Shown piece by piece: positions 16,296 through 25,073 of a stretch of DNA of 32,828 bases (the first letter of the stretch is position 1; every line of letters begins with the position of its first letter). The translations under genes were made by a program, and so were the position numbers. The notes beneath the pieces are model-generated. The model was not told where the DNA came from, did not search any database, and worked only from the letters and a program-made list of their open reading frames with translations. Location: contig NZ_JAPJPF010000016.1 in NCBI RefSeq assembly GCF_030825805.1, positions 1-32,828 on the forward strand, written 5' to 3'. This DNA is from Streptococcus sp. Lineage in GTDB: Bacteria; Bacillota; Bacilli; Lactobacillales; Streptococcaceae.

Positions 16296-18083
16296 CTACT
16301 CCATTCTTCTTTTTTGAGCGATTAGTCGCTCGAGTTCCAATAAAGCCTGATCCGCATCTCCACTGTGAGAGGCTTCTCGGACTTTTTTCCCTATTTGTTG
16401 ACTTTCTTTACGGAGAAGCTCACGATTTCTCGTTTCTTCCACTTCTTCCAGCTCATTCTCCGCTATTTCATCCGGTAAATTTTCTTCTAACATCAGATAC
16501 CAGGCTCGTTGGACTTCCTCTGTCTGCTCGGACAAATCCTGCGATGTCACTTCTCCATTTTGGCAAAGAAGTTGGTACAAGGTTTGCAAGGCAGGGGTAT
16601 CAAATGAAAAATCTGTCCGAAGACGATATTCATTCAAAACATAAGGAAAAGCGTTCATCCGATGAAGAAGATGATTCTCAGCCCGAACCAAGCGAGGCAA
16701 CTGCTTCTGAACAATAGTTGGACTAGCAACTGGAGCCTGTGTCTGGATTGACCCTTGATCCTGAAGCTGACTCCGCATCTGAAGACGACTAGCATTAACC
16801 GTTTGTTCCACCTGCAAATAATCAAAGTCAACCAAGAGGTCAGCTAATTTATAAATGTAGGTGTTTTGTGCCGTTACAGAAGGTGTCTGAGCAATTAAAG
16901 GAGCCATCTTCTCAACAAATTCAATCTGCGCCTGCAAATTTTCAATATTGTCTGGCTTCCAATAATCCATGAGAAATTCTACGCGGCTAAGACGTGTTTT
17001 TTCCAACAAGTCTGCTAAAGCTTGCGGTGAATTCTTTTTGAGATACTCATCAGGGTCCATCTGATCAGGAATTTGGACAACCTCTACCTCCTGTTTTTCC
17101 AGAACCTCTAAAGCCTTTGCTGTCGCTAGCTTTCCCGCTTTATCTCCATCATAAGCCAAAATCACTTTTTTGGTAAATTTGCTGAGATGGGCCACATGTT
17201 CCTGCGTGAGAGCTGTCCCCATGGAAGCAACCGCATTCTCAATCCCAGCCCGGTAGGCTGCGATGACATCCATGAATCCTTCCATCAGGTAAAGTTCATG
17301 GTTCTTCTTCGCAACCTGCTTGGCCTTATCCAAATGGTACAACTCATAACTCTTATTAAAGAGGAGCGTACTACGGCTATTCTTATATTTCCCCTGAGGC
17401 TTTGTCCCTTCAGCTTGTTCACGCCAAAGTCGACCAGAAAAAGCAATGACTCGGCCAGTATCGTCCGATAAGGGAAACATGATGCGATCTTGAAAAGCAT
17501 CATACATAGTCCCCATATCACTAATATGAAAGAGACCCGACTCGGCCATAATGTTTTCTGAAAACTTTCCAGAAACACTCTGATACAGATAATTCCCTTC
17601 TGCTGGTGCTAGTCCAATTTGAAAATGCCGAAGCACCTCATCATCAAGACCACGATCATAAAGGTATTGCCGAGCAGCCTCTCCCATCTTTGTCGTCATC
17701 AGGATCGCATGATAGAATTTGGCAGCCTCTTGATGAATCTCATAAAAGGGTTGTTTTCCATCTGCTTGCTGTGCCCTGGACTGAGATGGAGCAAGAGCTT
17801 GCACCTTAATGCCTACCTGATCTCCAACAATTTGAACAGCTTCCATGAAGGAGACACCACGATAGTCTTCGATAAACTTAAAAACATCGCCTGATTTGCC
17901 ACAACCAAAACAATGATAGAACTGTTTATCCTCGACTACATTAAAAGAAGGCGTCTTTTCACCATGAAAAGGACAGAGACCTAAAAAGTTTCGTCCTGCC
18001 TTTGTCAATTGAACGACTTCTCCGATTACATCTACAATATTCACACTGTTTTTAATTTCTGAAATCAGTTGTTTGTCAACCAT
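16296..18083 (-). CDS. dnaG: DNA primase
   Basis: Makes RNA primers for replication. The 595-residue product has the CHC2 zinc finger ([14 protein letters not shown] then [11 protein letters not shown]). The TOPRIM core has [13 protein letters not shown] and LAYDGDKAG, and the C-terminal helicase-binding domain spans about residues 440-595. An in-frame ATG lies 33 bases upstream (18116), but 18083 ([14 protein letters not shown]) is the conserved start and has GGAGG eight bases before it. It leads the dnaG-rpoD operon. TAAAAT with a preceding TGG (18097-18102) abuts the ribosome site and is too close to be a likely promoter; TTGACA at 18138-18143 with a weak GTTAAT 17 bases on is an alternative. 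Confidence 0.96.
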   Translation of the reverse strand: MVDKQLISEIKNSVNIVDVIGEVVQLTKAGRNFLGLCPFHGEKTPSFNVVEDKQFYHCFGCGKSGDVFKFIEDYRGVSFMEAVQIVGDQVGIKVQALAPSQSRAQQADGKQPFYEIHQEAAKFYHAILMTTKMGEAARQYLYDRGLDDEVLRHFQIGLAPAEGNYLYQSVSGKFSENIMAESGLFHISDMGTMYDAFQDRIMFPLSDDTGRVIAFSGRLWREQAEGTKPQGKYKNSRSTLLFNKSYELYHLDKAKQVAKKNHELYLMEGFMDVIAAYRAGIENAVASMGTALTQEHVAHLSKFTKKVILAYDGDKAGKLATAKALEVLEKQEVEVVQIPDQMDPDEYLKKNSPQALADLLEKTRLSRVEFLMDYWKPDNIENLQAQIEFVEKMAPLIAQTPSVTAQNTYIYKLADLLVDFDYLQVEQTVNASRLQMRSQLQDQGSIQTQAPVASPTIVQKQLPRLVRAENHLLHRMNAFPYVLNEYRLRTDFSFDTPALQTLYQLLCQNGEVTSQDLSEQTEEVQRAWYLMLEENLPDEIAENELEEVEETRNRELLRKESQQIGKKVREASHSGDADQALLELERLIAQKRRME

Positions 18084-18242
18084 AAACAGTGCCTCCATTT
18101 TACCATAGAATATCATTAACTATTTTAAACTAATTTTTGTCAATTGTAAATCATTCAGATTGATTTTCACCCTATTTTTCTATAGTTTTGAAAGCCTCTA
18201 TTTTTCTTAAATCAACTTTTTAAAAAAATTTGAGCATATTTA

Positions 18243-18271
18243 TTGAATACGAAAAAATTTTCAGTTATACT
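18243..18271 (+). promoter_or_regulatory. Promoter of mscL
   Basis: -35 TTGAAT (18243-18248), 17-base spacer, -10 TATACT (18266-18271). The rest of the 228-base gap to dnaG is AT-rich with nothing else recognised. Confidence 0.75.
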
Positions 18272-18311
18272 ATGCTCTGTAAAATTTATTATGAAAGGAC
18301 ATATTTAGGAT

Positions 18312-18692
18312 ATGTTAAAAGAATTGAAAGCTTTTCTCCTTCGTGGGAACGTTGTTGACCTTGCTGTTGCAGTTATTATCGGAGCTGCATTTGGAGCTAT
18401 CGTTACATCATTTGTAAACGACATCATCACTCCACTTATTTTGAACCCAGCTTTGAAAGCTGCTGGTGTTGAAAAAATTGCTGAATTGACATGGAATGGT
18501 GTTGCTTACGGTAGCTTCTTGAGCGCTGTTATCAACTTCCTTGTTATCGGTACTGTTCTTTTCTTCGTAGTGAAAGCTGCTGAAAAAGCTCAAAACCTTG
18601 GTAAAAAGGAAGAAGCTACTGAAGAAGAAGTTGCTGCTCCTACTCAAGAAGAGTTGCTTGCTGAAATCCGCGACTTGCTTGCAAACAAATAA
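18312..18692 (+). CDS. mscL: Large-conductance mechanosensitive channel
   Basis: A 126-residue membrane channel that opens under membrane tension to release solutes during osmotic down-shock. The N-terminal MLKELKAFLLRGNVVDLAVAV signature leads into the pore-lining helix TM1 (about 14-42). TM2 is at about 66-90, and the charged C-terminal helical bundle ends LAEIRDLLANK. It has its own promoter and terminator. AAAGGA lies 12 bases before the ATG, slightly far. Codon use is highly biased, suggesting strong expression. Confidence 0.97.
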   Translation: MLKELKAFLLRGNVVDLAVAVIIGAAFGAIVTSFVNDIITPLILNPALKAAGVEKIAELTWNGVAYGSFLSAVINFLVIGTVLFFVVKAAEKAQNLGKKEEATEEEVAAPTQEELLAEIRDLLANK

Positions 18693-18700
18693 TTAAACAA

Positions 18701-18738
18701 AAAGACCCGATCTTCTAATTTGAAGGTCGGCTTTTTTT
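18701..18738 (+). terminator. Terminator of mscL
   Basis: CCGATCTTC / GAAGGTCGG stem (one G-T pair), 6-base loop, then seven T on the plus strand. Confidence 0.85.
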
Positions 18739-18762
18739 GTCTTCGATTTTTCTAGAGAAAAC

Positions 18763-18784
18763 AAAAAACAGACCGAAGTCTGTT
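18763..18784 (-). terminator. Terminator of rpsU
   Basis: Minus strand AACAGAC-TTCG-GTCTGTT followed by T run; a stable UUCG tetraloop. Confidence 0.85.
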
Positions 18785-18795
18785 CTTGTATTCAA

Positions 18796-18972
18796 TTAGA
18801 ATTTTTTACGTTTACGAGCTGCTTCTGATTTACGTTTACGTTTTACAGAAGGTTTTTCATAGAATTCACGTTTGCGTGTTTCTTGAAGAGTACCAGCTTT
18901 AGTAACCGCACGTTTGAAACGACGAAGAGCATCGTCAAGAGATTCATTCTTACGTACTACTGTTTTTGACAT
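18796..18972 (-). CDS. rpsU: 30S ribosomal protein S21
   Basis: A 58-residue, strongly basic small-subunit protein that sits near the 3' end of 16S rRNA and helps initiation. It reads [20 protein letters not shown] at the N-terminus and ends in an Arg/Lys-rich tail. The frame is open to 18996, but the start at 18972 is the conserved one, with GGGAGTG upstream. It has a consensus promoter and its own terminator. Confidence 0.97.
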
Positions 18973-19006
18973 GTTTTTCACTCCCTTCAAGTTCAAGATC
19001 TATTCT

Positions 19007-19035
19007 ATTCTACACGGAATTCTATAGATTGTCAA
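19007..19035 (-). promoter_or_regulatory. Promoter of rpsU
   Basis: Minus strand perfect -35 TTGACA (19030-19035), 17-base spacer, -10 TAGAAT (19007-19012). Confidence 0.85.
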
Positions 19036-19119
19036 GAAAAAGTTAAAGGAATTCATCTCTTGTAACTAGCTAAACATTTATCAAATCTGTTCGAGGATTC
19101 ATTCTTTTCTGAACTCCTG

Positions 19120-19431
19120 TCATTCATAACGATCATACAGGTTTGATACTACTTGTTCAAATGCTTCTAATTCCTCCCAATAATCCATTGGGAGATTACT
19201 AATTTTACTAAGGTCATTCTCATCAAAATGATAGACCAGATGACGCAAAATTTGAGTTTCTATCCAGCGCAAATCCCTTAGTTGCTCGATATTAACTGAT
19301 TCCAATCCTACTAGATACTGACAAAGAGCAGCAAGTGACTCCGAATGAAACACTTTCTTCTCATGCAAATAGTATAGAAAACTAAAATGATCAGCTCTTC
19401 GATTATCTTTGATTAAATTCTTTTCTTTCAT
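19120..19431 (-). CDS. Hypothetical protein, 103 residues
   Basis: I do not recognise this protein. It is mostly helical and acidic toward the C-terminus, with no membrane segment or signal peptide and no cysteine pair; the one Cys is in AALCQYL. The frame opens at 19479, inside the terminator of the upstream gene, so I chose the ATG at 19431 (MKEKNLIKDNRR), which has GGGAG five bases before it. It lies between the aquaglyceroporin and rpsU on the same strand. No separate promoter is clear. It is probably real, given the ribosome site and the ordinary codon use. Confidence 0.65.
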   Translation of the reverse strand: MKEKNLIKDNRRADHFSFLYYLHEKKVFHSESLAALCQYLVGLESVNIEQLRDLRWIETQILRHLVYHFDENDLSKISNLPMDYWEELEAFEQVVSNLYDRYE

Positions 19432-19474
19432 CCCTACTCCCTTTATAAAAACTGTTTCCTCAACGAAAGATAAA

Positions 19475-19505
19475 AACACTTTCCGTAATGTCTACGAAAA
19501 GTGTT
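19475..19505 (-). terminator. Terminator of the aquaglyceroporin gene
   Basis: A 13-bp stem (AACACTTTTCGTA / TACGGAAAGTGTT, one G-U pair) with a 5-base loop, then TTTTAT on the minus strand. Confidence 0.85.
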
Positions 19506-19511
19506 CTGGTC

Positions 19512-20381
19512 TTACTTATAAAGGAAGCTAAAGAGGGCAATGGCAACGATTGCAGCCAAGATTGGTGCTACAACTGGTACCCAAGCATACCACCATTTTG
19601 AATCTCCCTTGTGTTCACCTAAGACAGATTTTGGAAGGAAGGCGTGAACCAAACGTGGACCAAGGTCACGTGCAGGGTTCAAACCAGGTCCTGTAGGACC
19701 ACCAAGTGATGTCACCAAAGCCATAACGAGGAATCCAAGTGCCAAGTGAGCAACTCCTAGACCAGGAGCATGTGCTTGTGACAAAGCCAATTTTGCAGCT
19801 GTTGAAGAAGCATCGAAAATCCCTCCCTGCTCAGAAGCAGCTCTTTGAGCTAGAGAAGCAACCTCAGCACCGAAGAAGTGTTTTGTCAAGCCAAGTGCAC
19901 CAAAGAAAAGGACGAATGATCCTGCAAACTCGTTGATGAAACCATTAATGGTTGCTGCTTTACGTGATTCAGGAGTTCCTTTATCCAAGCTAGAAATCGT
20001 TGAGAAAGTTCCCAAGATATTGTTTGGATTTTCAGTTTGAAGGTAATATGGACGGTGAGTCGCAACGACAACCAATTGTCCAAACATGGCTCCAAGAACT
20101 TGAGCAACGATGTAGTATAAAACATTTTCCCAAGGGAAGAGTCCGCTAACTGCAAGTCCAATCGTAAAAGCAGGGTTGATATGGTTTCCTGATACATTAC
20201 CAAACATCAAGGCGGGCATCATAACACCTATTCCATATCCAATTGCAATCACGAGCCATCCACTTTGATGCCCTTTGGTACCCTTCAATTCAACGTTTGC
20301 AACGGCACCATTTCCTAAAATAATCAATAAAGCTGTTGCAATAAATTCGGTCGCAACTTTAACCCAAAAATCAAATTGCAT
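19512..20381 (-). CDS. Aquaporin / glycerol facilitator (MIP family)
   Basis: A 289-residue membrane channel for water, glycerol and perhaps other small neutral solutes. Six membrane helices are visible. The two pore half-helices carry NPA at 69-71 (HINPAFTIG) and 235-237 (GLNPARDLGPR). The Asp after the second NPAR (Asp239) is a mark of aquaglyceroporins. Length and sequence resemble the GlaA/Gla glycerol-facilitator-aquaporin of lactic acid bacteria. A glpK/glpO operon is not adjacent, so its metabolic link is not shown here. The ATG follows AAGGAG at 11 bases. It has its own promoter with flanking short repeats. Confidence 0.9.
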   Translation of the reverse strand: MQFDFWVKVATEFIATALLIILGNGAVANVELKGTKGHQSGWLVIAIGYGIGVMMPALMFGNVSGNHINPAFTIGLAVSGLFPWENVLYYIVAQVLGAMFGQLVVVATHRPYYLQTENPNNILGTFSTISSLDKGTPESRKAATINGFINEFAGSFVLFFGALGLTKHFFGAEVASLAQRAASEQGGIFDASSTAAKLALSQAHAPGLGVAHLALGFLVMALVTSLGGPTGPGLNPARDLGPRLVHAFLPKSVLGEHKGDSKWWYAWVPVVAPILAAIVAIALFSFLYK

Positions 20382-20422
20382 TTTTGAATAATCTCCTTAT
20401 AAAAAAATAATAATAATAATTT

Positions 20423-20462
20423 ATTCTATCAGAATATCGAACACTTGTAAATAAACCGAACA
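20423..20462 (-). promoter_or_regulatory. Promoter of the aquaglyceroporin gene with paired TGTTCG boxes
   Basis: Minus strand -35 TTTACA (20446-20451), 17-base spacer, -10 TAGAAT (20423-20428). Two direct TGTTCG boxes (20438-20443 and 20457-20462), 19 bases apart start to start, flank the -35, a geometry compatible with a regulator site. Confidence 0.55.
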
Positions 20463-20548
20463 TTATTTTTAAAAAATATATCTTAATCCCTTGATTCATC
20501 ATTATTAATTCTTGTATTATCCTCCACTTTCTATTTAACTCCGAATTA

Positions 20549-20557
20549 TGATACAAT
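20549..20557 (+). promoter_or_regulatory. Extended -10 promoter of the ferredoxin-NADP reductase gene
   Basis: TGATACAAT (TG-A-TACAAT), about 30 bases before the start codon; ribosome site AAAGGAG follows. No clear -35. Confidence 0.55.
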
Positions 20558-20588
20558 AGGATTAGTTACACATCACAAAGGAGATACC

Positions 20589-21557
20589 ATGTCTGAAATC
20601 TATGACATTACCATTATCGGAGGTGGCCCTGTAGGGCTCTTTGCCGCCTTCTATGGCCATCTGCGTCAAGTAAAAGTGAAATTGATTGATTCCCTCCCTC
20701 AACTAGGTGGTCAACCTGCTATTCTCTATCCTGAGAAACGTATCCTAGATGTCCCTGGTTTTACCAACCTAACAGGGGAAGAATTGTCCAATCGGTTAAT
20801 CGATCAATTAAAAACATTCGAGACTGACATTTGTTTGAATGAAACTGTTTTGGACATTCATAAAAACGAGGAGCACTTCCTAATTGAAACCAATAAAGGC
20901 CAACATTTCAGTCGTGCTGTTATTATTGCGATGGGCGGTGGTGCCTTTAAACCACGTCCTTTAGAAGTGGACGGGGCTGAGGAATTCGAGAACGTCCACT
21001 ACCATGTTTCAAATATCCAACAATATGCCGGCAAACAAGTTGCTATTCTAGGTGGAGGAGATTCTGCTGTCGATTGGGCCCTGGCCTTTGAGAAAATCGC
21101 ACCGACAACTCTGGTCCATCGTCGTGATAATTTCCGAGCACTCGAACATAGCGTTGAAGAATTAAAGGCTTCTTCTGTCTCTATTCAAACTCCTCATGTT
21201 CCTAGTCGGTTAATCGGAGAAAACGGCCGTGCCATCCATCTAGAAATCACCAAGGTTAAATCAGATGAAACCCAATTACTCCCCATCGATGAACTCTTTG
21301 TCAACTACGGCTTCAAATCCTCAGTCGGCAAATTAAAAGAATGGGGCTTGGATCTCCAACGTCATAAAATCCTCGTGAATCGCAAACAAGAAACCAGTCG
21401 CGAAGGAATCTACGCGTGTGGCGATTGTTGCTTCTACGAAGGGAAAATCGACTTAATCGCGACCGGATTAGGCGAGGCTCCGACTGCGGTAAATAATGCG
21501 ATAAACTACATTTATCCAGACAAGAAAGTTCAACCAGTCCACTCGACTAGCTTATAA
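20589..21557 (+). CDS. Ferredoxin/flavodoxin-NADP+ reductase (thioredoxin-reductase-like)
   Basis: A 322-residue FAD- and NADPH-binding oxidoreductase. The FAD motif is GGGPVG (11-16) and the NADPH motif is AILGGGDSAVDWA (about 149-161). The second FAD contact is YACGDCCFYEGKIDLIATGLGEAP. The redox CxxC of thioredoxin reductase is absent from the NADPH domain, placing it in the type 2 ferredoxin-NADP reductase group (YumC-like). It passes electrons between NADPH and ferredoxin or flavodoxin. It is monocistronic and convergent with whiA, and shares a terminator with it. In S. pneumoniae the homologue is also next to whiA-yvcK-rapZ, as I recall. Confidence 0.92.
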   Translation: MSEIYDITIIGGGPVGLFAAFYGHLRQVKVKLIDSLPQLGGQPAILYPEKRILDVPGFTNLTGEELSNRLIDQLKTFETDICLNETVLDIHKNEEHFLIETNKGQHFSRAVIIAMGGGAFKPRPLEVDGAEEFENVHYHVSNIQQYAGKQVAILGGGDSAVDWALAFEKIAPTTLVHRRDNFRALEHSVEELKASSVSIQTPHVPSRLIGENGRAIHLEITKVKSDETQLLPIDELFVNYGFKSSVGKLKEWGLDLQRHKILVNRKQETSREGIYACGDCCFYEGKIDLIATGLGEAPTAVNNAINYIYPDKKVQPVHSTSL

Positions 21558-21600
21558 GAAAAAGCCTTTGAATTAAACAATTCAAAGGCTTTTTCTTATA
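21553..21600. terminator. Bidirectional terminator shared by the reductase gene and whiA
   Basis: A perfect 22-bp inverted repeat with a 4-base AAAC loop. It has A-rich and T-rich flanks on both sides, so it works for both strands. The stop codon TAA of the reductase (21555-21557) and that of whiA (21596-21598) lie symmetrically inside the two arms. Confidence 0.92.
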
Positions 21601-22516
21601 GATTATCTAGCTCGTCTGCAATCTTATTGATTTTTCGCAAGCGATGATTGACGCCACTTTTGGTTAAGGGCGTTTTCAGTGCATCCGCAATTTGCTGGAT
21701 AGAATAGTCGGGATTCTGAATTCGAACATAGGCAACTTCCTGAAGCTCAACCGGAAGACCACCTAATCCAATAGTATCCATGATTTTGACAATATTGTTA
21801 ATGGTCTTCATACTAGCCGTTACTGTACGAGCAATATTGGCCATTTCAGCATTGTTGGCTCGATTGAGATCATTGCGCGCCTCTCGCAAAACCTTGACAG
21901 ACTCAAATTCTTCTATGGCCTGCTTAGCTTCTACCAAGATGAGGAAATCAATAATATCCTCTGCCCTCTGCAAATAGGTGACGACACCTTTTTTCCGTTC
22001 GATGGTCTTGGCATCTAACAAAAAGTGTTGCATCAGGCTGGCCAAGTCCTGGGCATGGTCAGAATAAACAGAGCTAATTTCTAATTGATAGCGTCCTGAT
22101 TCCGGATCCTTGATGGTCCCACTTGCTAAGAAAGCCCCTCTCAGATAAGCGCGACTTGCTTCATCTTCTTCTAAGATTCTCGGGTCAATCCCAGTCTCAA
22201 TACCAAAGAAAGAATCCGCTAAGTGTAGGTCTGCAAGAATCTCTTCGACCTTTTCATCAATAGAAACAGTATAGACACGATTCTTCTTTAAGTTTGTTTT
22301 TTGGTGGTGACGAATGTCAGATTTGACCTGATAAAACTCTACAATTAATTCATAGATATGGCGGGCAATCTTAGCATTCTCCGTTGTCAAAGACAAACTT
22401 AAGCCCCCCATACTCAATCCCAAACTACCTGACATCTTAATCAGAGCAGATAACTCACTTTTCTCAAAGCGATGAAGGGTCAAGAGCTCTTCTTTTACTT
22501 TAATGGTAAAACTCAT
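21596..22516 (-). CDS. whiA: WhiA-family DNA-binding protein
   Basis: A 306-residue protein conserved in Gram-positives. An N-terminal half with the homing-endonuclease (LAGLIDADG) fold has [22 protein letters not shown]-terminal helix-turn-helix is at about residues 255-300 ([20 protein letters not shown]). It is a transcription factor for sporulation in actinomycetes; in firmicutes it affects division and chromosome segregation. Its ATG overlaps the yvcK stop (ATGA), making it the last gene of rapZ-yvcK-whiA. Confidence 0.95.
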   Translation of the reverse strand: MSFTIKVKEELLTLHRFEKSELSALIKMSGSLGLSMGGLSLSLTTENAKIARHIYELIVEFYQVKSDIRHHQKTNLKKNRVYTVSIDEKVEEILADLHLADSFFGIETGIDPRILEEDEASRAYLRGAFLASGTIKDPESGRYQLEISSVYSDHAQDLASLMQHFLLDAKTIERKKGVVTYLQRAEDIIDFLILVEAKQAIEEFESVKVLREARNDLNRANNAEMANIARTVTASMKTINNIVKIMDTIGLGGLPVELQEVAYVRIQNPDYSIQQIADALKTPLTKSGVNHRLRKINKIADELDNL

Positions 22517-23490
22517 TTAATCACCTGTACAATTTGCATCAACTCATCTACCACAGCTCCTCCATCATGGAAGGCGCCGCCGTTTTCCAAGCGAAGGAAA
22601 TTAGAGGAAATGACCCGGGGTACCTGAGATTTTAGGCCTGCGAAATCATGTTCCACTTGAACCAAATATTCGTCAAAGCGATTCGTATCCATATATTCTT
22701 GAGGTACTTTTTCAATATTGACCAAAACAGTATCAATAAAGGGCTTCTTCAAGTGTTTATGAAGGACGGATACATGGTCACTATCGGTAAAGTGTTCTGT
22801 CTCCCCACGTTGAGTCATGATGTTGCAGACATAAGCGACCTCTGCTTTTGTCTCAAGCAAGGCTTGTCCAATTTCTTCGATCACTAGATTAGGAAGAATC
22901 GATGTAAAGAGGGAACCAGGTCCTAAAATCACCATATCACTTTCTAAAATCGCATCTACTACTTTTCGACTCGCTTTCGGCGTCTCATCGTTATAGGTAT
23001 TGGTGACATAGACATAATCAATCATGCCCTCATGATGGGCGATTTCACTCTCACCAGCCACCTCTGCCCCATCCATAAAGACGGCATGAAGGGTCAATGG
23101 TGTATCACTAGAAGGATAGATTTTTCCTGTCGTATGGAAAAATTTAGTCAGCAATTGCATGGCATTATAAGTCGATCCCTGCATCTCAGAAATCCCTGCA
23201 ATAATCAAATTCCCTAGAGGGTGCCCAGCTAGTGGTCCATCGTCTTCCGCAAAACGATATTGAAAGACTTTTTCATAAAAGCGAGGCATATCTGACATTG
23301 CTACTAGCACATTTCGCAAGTCGCCCGGTGGTGTCAATTGATGAATATTTTTCCGAAGTTCTCCAGAACTACCACCATCATCCGCTACTGTAACAATGGC
23401 TGTAATTTCAACATCTTTTTTTCGAAGGCTGTCCAAAATAACGGAAATCCCTGTACCGCCTCCGATGACGGTCATCTTTGGTTTTCTCAT
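22513..23490 (-). CDS. yvcK: YvcK/CofD-like protein (gluconeogenesis factor)
   Basis: A 325-residue cytoplasmic protein of the CofD-like superfamily, binding UDP-sugars in B. subtilis. It is needed for growth on gluconeogenic carbon and affects cell shape and peptidoglycan synthesis. Motifs: [16 protein letters not shown] at the N-terminus, [26 protein letters not shown] and [15 protein letters not shown]. The frame runs upstream to 23550, but the ATG at 23490 is conserved and overlaps the rapZ stop (ATGA), indicating translational coupling. It also overlaps whiA downstream in the same way. Confidence 0.95.
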   Translation of the reverse strand: MRKPKMTVIGGGTGISVILDSLRKKDVEITAIVTVADDGGSSGELRKNIHQLTPPGDLRNVLVAMSDMPRFYEKVFQYRFAEDDGPLAGHPLGNLIIAGISEMQGSTYNAMQLLTKFFHTTGKIYPSSDTPLTLHAVFMDGAEVAGESEIAHHEGMIDYVYVTNTYNDETPKASRKVVDAILESDMVILGPGSLFTSILPNLVIEEIGQALLETKAEVAYVCNIMTQRGETEHFTDSDHVSVLHKHLKKPFIDTVLVNIEKVPQEYMDTNRFDEYLVQVEHDFAGLKSQVPRVISSNFLRLENGGAFHDGGAVVDELMQIVQVIK

Positions 23491-24383
23491 GAGCGATTCA
23501 CCGTTTCTTTCCGTCGGTCTTTGTCGCGATGACTCATATTCACCGTCCAATCTTTCGCTAGATCCCTTCCAAGACGAGCTGCAAAGGCTACTGAACGGTG
23601 TTGACCACCTGTACAGCCCAATGCAATCGTCAAAACAGATTTCCCTTCTCGCTTGTATGCAGGCAAGATAGGAGCAATCAAATCGTAGAGATGGCGATAA
23701 AACTCCTCTGATTCTTGATGGTCCATGACATAGTTAAAGACATCATCATCCAAGCCTGTTTGATTTCGTAACTCTGGTTTGTAATAAGGATTCGGTAGGA
23801 AACGAACATCAAAGACCAAGTCCGCATCTAAAGGCAAACCATACTTAAAGCCAAAGGACATGACTTCAATCCGAAACTCAGGTTGACTATCTTGTCTGGA
23901 GAATTGTTCAGCAATCACTTTTCGAAGATTACGAGGAGTTAATTCCGTCGTATCAATGACATTTTGGCTCATGTTTTTTAGCGGAGCCAAAAGTTCCCGT
24001 TCCAACGTAATCCCATCCAAGACACGCCCATCCGCAGCCAGTGGGTGACTCCGACGAGTCTCTTTATAGCGTGCAACCAATTCACTATCGGTCGCATCCA
24101 AAAAGAGAATTTTAAAATCAATTTCTTCGTGGTTCTCTAATTCGTCCAAAATGGAGCGAATTTCTGCGAAGAAAGACCGGCTCCGCATATCCACAACGAG
24201 AGCCAACTTATTATTGTCCATCGACAGTTGAATCAGCTCAATAAATTTCGGCAAGAGAGCTGGTGGCATATTGTCGATAGTGAAATACCCCATATCTTCA
24301 AAGGATTGAATGGCTACGGTCTTTCCTGCACCACTCATTCCTGTCACAATGACCAGTTGAATTGTTTTTTCTGTATCTGTCAT
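23487..24383 (-). CDS. rapZ: RapZ/YvcJ nucleotide-binding protein
   Basis: A 298-residue P-loop protein. Walker A is GMSGAGKT (15-22), followed by [16 protein letters not shown]. The C-terminal domain has [18 protein letters not shown], the conserved GCTGG(Q/K)HRSV motif. In E. coli RapZ guides RNase E to small RNAs controlling GlmS; in B. subtilis YvcJ hydrolyses GTP and is linked to competence. A GTG nine bases upstream (24392) is possible; I prefer the ATG at 24383, with AAGGTG six bases before it. A terminator-like hairpin stands directly upstream. Confidence 0.94.
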   Translation of the reverse strand: MTDTEKTIQLVIVTGMSGAGKTVAIQSFEDMGYFTIDNMPPALLPKFIELIQLSMDNNKLALVVDMRSRSFFAEIRSILDELENHEEIDFKILFLDATDSELVARYKETRRSHPLAADGRVLDGITLERELLAPLKNMSQNVIDTTELTPRNLRKVIAEQFSRQDSQPEFRIEVMSFGFKYGLPLDADLVFDVRFLPNPYYKPELRNQTGLDDDVFNYVMDHQESEEFYRHLYDLIAPILPAYKREGKSVLTIALGCTGGQHRSVAFAARLGRDLAKDWTVNMSHRDKDRRKETVNRS

Positions 24384-24403
24384 CCTAATCACCTTTTCCT
24401 TAC

Positions 24404-24457
24404 AAAAAAGGAGGAGACCATCATCTTTCCAGTTGGTCAGTCGATGGCTCTCACTCC
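24404..24457 (-). terminator. Terminator or attenuator between ridA and rapZ
   Basis: Minus strand stem pairs CCATC/GATGG, GAGA/TCTC and GGAG/CTCC with single-base bulges and a loop of about 20 bases, then six T. It ends about 20 bases before the rapZ start, which leaves no room for a promoter in between. Confidence 0.6.
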
Positions 24458-24494
24458 AGCATTCTTATTTCCCGAATGCATTCCTCTATTCAGA

Positions 24495-24872
24495 CTATAC
24501 TTCTGCAATGACTTCAATTTCAACTTTGACGTCGCGTGGCAAGCGAGCCACTTCTACTGCAGAACGTGCTGGAAATTCACTTGAAAATGCTGTTTTGTAG
24601 ACCTCGTTAAAAGGGACAAAATCATTCATATCACTTAAGAAACAGGTTGTTTTAACCACGTGATCAAAGTCCGTTCCAGCTTCCTCAAGGATAGCAGCAA
24701 TATTCTTCAACACTTGCTGGGTTTGTTCTTGGATGGTTTCTCCAACAATTTCACCTGTTTCTGGTGAAAGAGGAACTTGCCCACTTGCAAATAAGAGATT
24801 GCCCACAATTTTTCCTTGAACATAAGGTCCAATTGCTGCTGGTGCTTTGTCTGTGTGAATTGTTTTTGCCAT
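24495..24872 (-). CDS. ridA: RidA family enamine/imine deaminase
   Basis: A 125-residue cytoplasmic trimer-forming protein that hydrolyses reactive enamines and imines formed by PLP enzymes. Motifs: IGPYVQGKIVGNLLFASGQV at the N-terminus, and the substrate-binding Arg103 in PARSAVEVARLP. Ends VKVEIEVIAE. The frame is open to 24899, but the ATG at 24872 (MAKTIHTDKAP) has AGGAGAAG just before it. It lies 16 bases after the 53-residue gene in the obg cluster. Confidence 0.94.
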   Translation of the reverse strand: MAKTIHTDKAPAAIGPYVQGKIVGNLLFASGQVPLSPETGEIVGETIQEQTQQVLKNIAAILEEAGTDFDHVVKTTCFLSDMNDFVPFNEVYKTAFSSEFPARSAVEVARLPRDVKVEIEVIAEV

Positions 24873-24888
24873 TTTCTTCTCCTGATTC

Positions 24889-25050
24889 CTAATTTTCACT
24901 GGATGTTGCTAATTTTTCCCGTTCTAACCGTAACTTACGGTTGGGATTCAGCTTATTAAAGAGTTCTTCCAATTTTTCTGCATTCCAAACGTCTGCAGCA
25001 GAGACAAAATTTCCGTCTTTATCACGAAAGGATATAGGTTTATCTCCCAT
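24889..25050 (-). CDS. Small hypothetical protein, 53 residues
   Basis: A short gene with a strong ribosome site (GAGGAGAAG, then ATG at 25050). The product begins MGDKPISFRDKDGNFVSAAD and continues VWNAEKLEELFNKLNPNRKL, ending in a charged helix and TAG. It has no membrane segment or cysteine. It sits 23 bases after obg and 16 bases before ridA on the same strand, so it is co-transcribed with them. I believe close homologues are annotated as hypothetical in S. pneumoniae, but I recognise no named family or function. Confidence 0.8.
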   Translation of the reverse strand: MGDKPISFRDKDGNFVSAADVWNAEKLEELFNKLNPNRKLRLEREKLATSSEN

Positions 25051-25073
25051 CTTCTTCTCCTCTTTACATCTAA

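Noticed and set aside
18097..18102. Extended -10 (TGGTAAAAT) just upstream of dnaG
   Set aside because: It abuts the ribosome site; a transcript from it would start after the GGAGG, so it is probably not the working promoter.
20589..21557. Thioredoxin reductase
   Set aside because: The CxxC redox pair is missing in the NADPH domain; it fits the ferredoxin-NADP reductase group.
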